8,150 bases of DNA from Actinomycetes bacterium (GTDB taxonomy: Bacteria > Actinomycetota > Acidimicrobiia > Acidimicrobiales > RAAP-2), in assembly GCA_021805305.1 (NCBI GenBank), contig JAJZFO010000187.1, forward strand, positions 1-8,150, given 5' to 3'. The notes under the pieces are model-generated. The model was not told the DNA's origin. It was given only the letters and a program-made list of their open reading frames with translations, and did not search any database. A program made the translations under genes and the position numbers. Below, in pieces: positions 5,224 through 8,150 of this stretch (within the stretch, counting starts at the first letter, position 1; every line of letters begins with the position of its first letter).

Positions 5224-5254
5224 TGGACACTGGACACTGGACACTGGACACTGG
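5224..5254. repeat. Heptamer tandem repeat TGGACAC, 4.4 copies
   Basis: Four perfect head-to-tail TGGACAC units plus a final TGG. Partial units just before it (ACACTGGAATC, 5214-5223) suggest a once longer, decaying array. It lies between the terminator of the large gene and the start of the PQQ-like gene. Confidence 0.9.
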
Positions 5255-5291
5255 TCCCGGACCGTGCACCAGGTGTATGCGGACGACGAAA

Positions 5292-5335
5292 GGACCCCGT
5301 CCCTCGGCCGGAGTGCCGGCGCGGGGACGGGGTCC
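5292..5335 (-). terminator. Long hairpin terminator of the large exported-protein gene
   Basis: Perfect 12-bp arms GGACCCCGTCCC (5292-5303) and GGGACGGGGTCC (5324-5335) enclose 20 nt. The loop itself contains GCCGG-AGTG-CCGGC (5307-5320), so the whole can fold as two stacked stems. On the minus strand it begins 6 nt past the TGA at 5342-5344 and is followed by TTTCG, a very short T-run. Confidence 0.75.
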
Positions 5336-5341
5336 GTGAGG

Positions 5342-8150
5342 TCAGGGCTGATACGACGCTCGCGTGGCGATCGAGCCGACCATGAACATATTGCCGGCGT
5401 AGCTCGCGCTCACCTGGGCGGCCTGGCTCGGCTTCAGCACGGCGCGAAGCGTCGCGACGCCGTTGTGGGCGAGGACGCGCCCGAGGACCTTGCCCGCGAG
5501 GTGGAAGGTCACGACGCCACTCGCCTTCGCGCCTCCCGGCGACACCGTCGCCGTCAGCACGTCAGAACGAACCACGACGCGCAACGTGGTGGCGACCTGC
5601 TTCACGTAGTACTTCACCGAAGCCGTCGCCGTGCGGTACCTGACGGGGTCGCTCGGCGTGAACACGGCCGAGACCGTGTGGGTCCCTGGCCACAGCGGGT
5701 GTCCCGTCGCGCTCAACAGCGAGGGGCTCAGCGCCACTCCCTTCACGACAGTCACCGGCGATCCCAGGCGGCGACCGTCGAGGCGGAACTGCACCTTGCC
5801 CGTTGCCGTACCGACCGCGAAGGAGGCCCTGGCGTTCACGCGAAGGGTCTGGGCGTAGCGCAAGCTCTTCGAGCCCGGCGTCACCACCACGGAGGAGGTC
5901 ATGGCACCGACCTTGATGCGCATCTGCGTCGTCGCGGCGGCGTGGGTGCCATCACCGGGTTGGCTGATGTTGATCACGCAGGTCCCGACCCCTTGGAAGC
6001 TCAGCGTCGCTCCGCTCAAGGAACACACCCCATTGGTGCTCGTCGCGTCCACCTCGTAGACCACGCCAAGTCCCGAGTCAGTGGTCGCACTGAGGACGTA
6101 GGTGCCACCCACGCTGGCCACCGGAGCCGGCGGCACCGTGATGACCTGTGGCAGGAGAGCCGGATTCGTCACGCTCGGCGGCGTCACGCTCGGCGGGATG
6201 ACGACGGGGGGACGCGCGACGACATTCATCGTGACGCTCGCCGTCGGCGCCGCCTCGACGATATCGCTACCGGCCTGGTCCGCGTTGATCACGCAGGCGC
6301 CCAACGACGTGAACGTCACCACGTTGCCCACGAGGGTGCAGGCGTCGGGCGACGACGCTGCGGTGTCCAACGTGTAACTGACGGGCAGTCCCGCACTGGA
6401 CGTGGCCCCCAACGTGTAGTTGAAGCCCAGGTAGACGACCGAGGGTGCGGTGAAGGTGATCACTTGGGGGCGCTTGGTGACGTCGATCGCCAAGGTATTG
6501 TGGCCGGCGTTGTAGGACGCGTCGCCCGCGACGTCAGCGGCCACGACGCACGTGCCCAGCAGGTTGAAGGTCACCGCGGACCCGCTCACCGAACACACGC
6601 CGGCACCCGACGACGGGTCGACGCTATAGGTGACGGGGTATCCGGAACTGCTGATCGCCGTCAGTGGCTGGGTGTCGCCCGGATACGCCCCCACCAAAGG
6701 GTCGAAGGCGATGGACTGGTCCTCCACCGCCAGGGCGTTGGGTAGCGACGTCACGTAGACCCCACCCCACCCGGCCGCCGTGGTCGGATCCAACATCGCG
6801 GCGTTGATCGCGAGATGGCCATTGCGCAATCCGTCTCGCTCGAGCCCGAGCGAGGTCACGACCTCGCCGGTGGGGGCGGTGGAATCGAAGCCGACGCCAC
6901 TGCCCGCGTCACCCGTACGCACCGCGGCGAGCAGTCGCGGGGACGTGGGCCCCTGGCCCACGTAGATCCCGTCGACGCCGTCGGTCGTCGTCGCCTTGAA
7001 GGCCACCTGGTAACCACTAGTGCCACTCAGACCCGACACGGCCACGAACGCCGACACCCGCCAGCGCGGCGGCTCCATGGTGGCGTCGCCACTGCCCACC
7101 CCCGGGGGCGCACCCGAGTACACCCAGTACTGGAAGCTGGAGAAGCGAGAGTCGTCGGTCGCCACGGTGGTGAGGGTGTCGGTGGTGGTGTCGTAGACGA
7201 AGACACCCTGGTGCACCGGCACGAGCGGCGTGTACCCGTTGTCGTGGGCCAGACAGTAGGCGATCAGGTCGGCGTTGCCGTCAGTCGGACAGGTCAACGT
7301 CGGGCCACTCGTCACCCCACCCCACGACCCCCAGAAGCCGACGTAGCGACCGTCGAAGGAGAGGCCCTCGCCGAAGTTGGAGAAGGTGGCTCCCCCCTGG
7401 CCCGGTACGGCCTCACCGATGCTCGCGACCGTCGTCAGTGCGGGGTTCGGTGTCAGGTCGGCGAGGTAGATGCCGCCCACGGTCGGGTTGTCCTCGTTGT
7501 CCCACCCCGTGAACACCGCTTGCCCGGCGGCGGCACTGGGTGGCGCGGTGGAACCGAAGGTCACCGACGTGCCGGGGATCGTCGTCGACGAATCGGCGAT
7601 CAGCTGGACGGCATTGGTCGGACTACTCAGGTCGCGATAGAAGTCACCGGTGAGTCCCGTGGACGTTCCGATGGTGTAGTTGCCCTTGAAGACCAGCGTG
7701 TCGCCGGTGATCGACGACGCGCCCGGGAACTGATCGAACTTCGTGCCGGCCGGCGCACCCGGTACGGAGTAGATCTCGTAACCCGGCACGTTGCCGAGTA
7801 GTGAGACGCCCGTCTCGAGTGACGCACCCGTCGTGACGTAGACCCCACTGGTGCCGGTCTTGGTCGTCGTGAGGTCCGGCAGGGTCACCGACATAACCGG
7901 CGACGACTGACCGCGCGTCGCGACGTTCGAGCTCGTGGCGTCGATGCGAGGGAATGAGGGGAACTCGTTGAACGTGGCGGCCGTGTTGTTGGGGGCCGGC
8001 ACGGTGTCACCCACCTCGGCCACCGTCGAGATCGGTTGGTTCGAACTCGCCATCGAGCGGGTGTAGATACCGCGCACCGGTTGGCCGCCCTGCGCGGCCT
8101 TGGTCCGCGCCCGAAAGACGACGAGACCCGCATCATTGACCGAGGGCTGA
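5342..8150 (-). CDS. Large exported protein, NxxGxxAF-type repeats plus Ig-like domains (5' end off window)
   Basis: The frame runs without a stop to the right edge, so the true start and signal peptide are outside; 935 residues are visible. Numbering here starts at the valine encoded at 8075-8077. The N-terminal half, including the edge sequence NDAGLVVFRAR, has degenerate NxxGxxAF-like repeats, each linked to a GIYV-like strand: GIYT (3-6), GVYV (78-81), GIYL (202-205), GVFV (291-294), GIYV (370-373) and GVYV (439-442). This suggests a propeller-like fold. Three Ig-like modules follow (453-533, 537-619, 643-723), each with a Cys pair 15 residues apart (C495/C510, C580/C595, C685/C700), a Pro-rich linker at 621-642, and two more Ig-like domains (about 726-826 and 827-911). 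The protein ends in SYQP with no LPxTG motif or C-terminal membrane segment. An adhesive or surface role is inferred. Confidence 0.82.
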   Translation of the reverse strand, partial: QPSVNDAGLVVFRARTKAAQGGQPVRGIYTRSMASSNQPISTVAEVGDTVPAPNNTAATFNEFPSFPRIDATSSNVATRGQSSPVMSVTLPDLTTTKTGTSGVYVTTGASLETGVSLLGNVPGYEIYSVPGAPAGTKFDQFPGASSITGDTLVFKGNYTIGTSTGLTGDFYRDLSSPTNAVQLIADSSTTIPGTSVTFGSTAPPSAAAGQAVFTGWDNEDNPTVGGIYLADLTPNPALTTVASIGEAVPGQGGATFSNFGEGLSFDGRYVGFWGSWGGVTSGPTLTCPTDGNADLIAYCLAHDNGYTPLVPVHQGVFVYDTTTDTLTTVATDDSRFSSFQYWVYSGAPPGVGSGDATMEPPRWRVSAFVAVSGLSGTSGYQVAFKATTTDGVDGIYVGQGPTSPRLLAAVRTGDAGSGVGFDSTAPTGEVVTSLGLERDGLRNGHLAINAAMLDPTTAAGWGGVYVTSLPNALAVEDQSIAFDPLVGAYPGDTQPLTAISSSGYPVTYSVDPSSGAGVCSVSGSAVTFNLLGTCVVAADVAGDASYNAGHNTLAIDVTKRPQVITFTAPSVVYLGFNYTLGATSSAGLPVSYTLDTAASSPDACTLVGNVVTFTSLGACVINADQAGSDIVEAAPTASVTMNVVARPPVVIPPSVTPPSVTNPALLPQVITVPPAPVASVGGTYVLSATTDSGLGVVYEVDATSTNGVCSLSGATLSFQGVGTCVINISQPGDGTHAAATTQMRIKVGAMTSSVVVTPGSKSLRYAQTLRVNARASFAVGTATGKVQFRLDGRRLGSPVTVVKGVALSPSLLSATGHPLWPGTHTVSAVFTPSDPVRYRTATASVKYYVKQVATTLRVVVRSDVLTATVSPGGAKASGVVTFHLAGKVLGRVLAHNGVATLRAVLKPSQAAQVSASYAGNMFMVGSIATRASYQP
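5909..6721 (-). repeat. Three tandem Cys-paired Ig-like modules (coding repeat)
   Basis: Each module starts with a Q(S/V)I-type strand (QSIAF, QVITF, QVITV), then a (P/G)(V/L)xY(S/T/E) strand (for example YPVTYSVD, LPVSYTLD), then a C-x14-C pair ending in GTCV or GACV, then an AG/PGD turn (ADVAGD, ADQAGS, SQPGDG). Modules map to 6479-6721, 6221-6469 and 5909-6151. The repeats are diverged in DNA, so this is an old duplication. Confidence 0.8.
6167..6196. repeat. Perfect 15-bp duplication encoding PPSVT x2
   Basis: The unit CGTCACGCTCGGCGG occurs twice head to tail (6167-6181 and 6182-6196). It is exactly five codons long, keeps the frame, and lies in the Pro-rich linker between the second and third Cys-paired Ig-like modules. 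Confidence 0.9.

Larger units (their letters stand above)
4997..5341. other. 345-bp interval between two exported-protein genes
   Basis: It contains the promoter-like box of the PQQ-like gene (5003-5008), a GGGTGA/TCACCC inverted repeat (5174-5179, 5192-5197), a heptamer tandem repeat (5224-5254), a short GGTCC-C-GGACC palindrome (5253-5263) and a strong hairpin terminator (5292-5335). No coding frame here is convincing; those that cross it change composition abruptly at the tandem repeat. Confidence 0.65.

Noticed and set aside
5264..6745. Long plus-strand open frame (493 codons) antisense to the large gene
   Set aside because: It mirrors the GC-rich third positions of the minus-strand gene. 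The product is Arg/His/Gly-rich without domains, while the opposite strand has clear Ig-like repeats.
6815..7801. Plus-strand open frame (328 codons) antisense to the large gene
   Set aside because: Same antisense effect; no motif, no ribosome binding site, composition typical of non-coding GC-rich frames.

Overview
The window is GC-rich chromosomal DNA, almost certainly from an actinobacterium (Actinomycetota). The supporting evidence is the strongly GC-rich third codon positions (which also open long false antisense frames), three small families that are mainly or largely actinobacterial (DUF3040, DUF3054, DUF6295-like), GTG starts, and probable leaderless promoters. The tandem Cys-paired Ig-like modules of the last gene are often seen in Acidimicrobiia and relatives, but that finer placement is only an inference. 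No tRNA, rRNA, CRISPR array, integrase, transposase, phage or plasmid gene was found.

Layout from left to right. (1) On the minus strand, a 53-residue Cys-rich zinc-ribbon-like protein (814-975) and a class I SAM methyltransferase (41-817) overlap by ATGA and form an operon. A sigma70-like promoter overlaid by a perfect dyad, ATACCC-N4-GGGTAT (1075-1090), lies upstream and resembles operators of the CsoR/CstR family. (2) A small four-helix membrane protein of the DUF3054 type (1158-1508, minus) has a GC hairpin just beyond its stop. (3) A 263-bp divergent intergenic region is rich in dyads. Two of them share the core CGACATCG and have centres exactly 63 bp apart. (4) On the plus strand, a dienelactone-hydrolase-type alpha/beta hydrolase (1772-2512) overlaps a 91-residue DUF6295-like protein (2512-2787) through TGATG, so the two are probably co-translated. 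(5) Convergent to them is a DUF3040 membrane protein (2815-3114, minus), followed by a 454-bp interval without a credible gene. (6) A secreted PQQ-like beta-propeller protein (3569-4996, minus) has a Tat-like leader and probably a leaderless start. (7) A 345-bp interval holds a heptamer tandem repeat (TGGACAC x4.4) and a long GC-rich hairpin terminator. (8) A large protein enters from the right edge (5342 to beyond 8150, minus). It has NxxGxxAF-type propeller-like repeats followed by three Cys-paired Ig-like modules and two more Ig-like domains.

Working together: three cassettes have direct physical support, namely zinc ribbon with methyltransferase, hydrolase with DUF6295-like protein, and the terminator that separates the large exported protein from the PQQ-like gene. 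The right-hand third is devoted to envelope or extracellular proteins. The left-hand part is small housekeeping or stress-type genes. I see no clear defence, biosynthetic or mobile system. The most promising undescribed elements are regulatory: the CsoR-like site in front of the zinc-ribbon/methyltransferase pair, and the helically phased dyads in front of the hydrolase.
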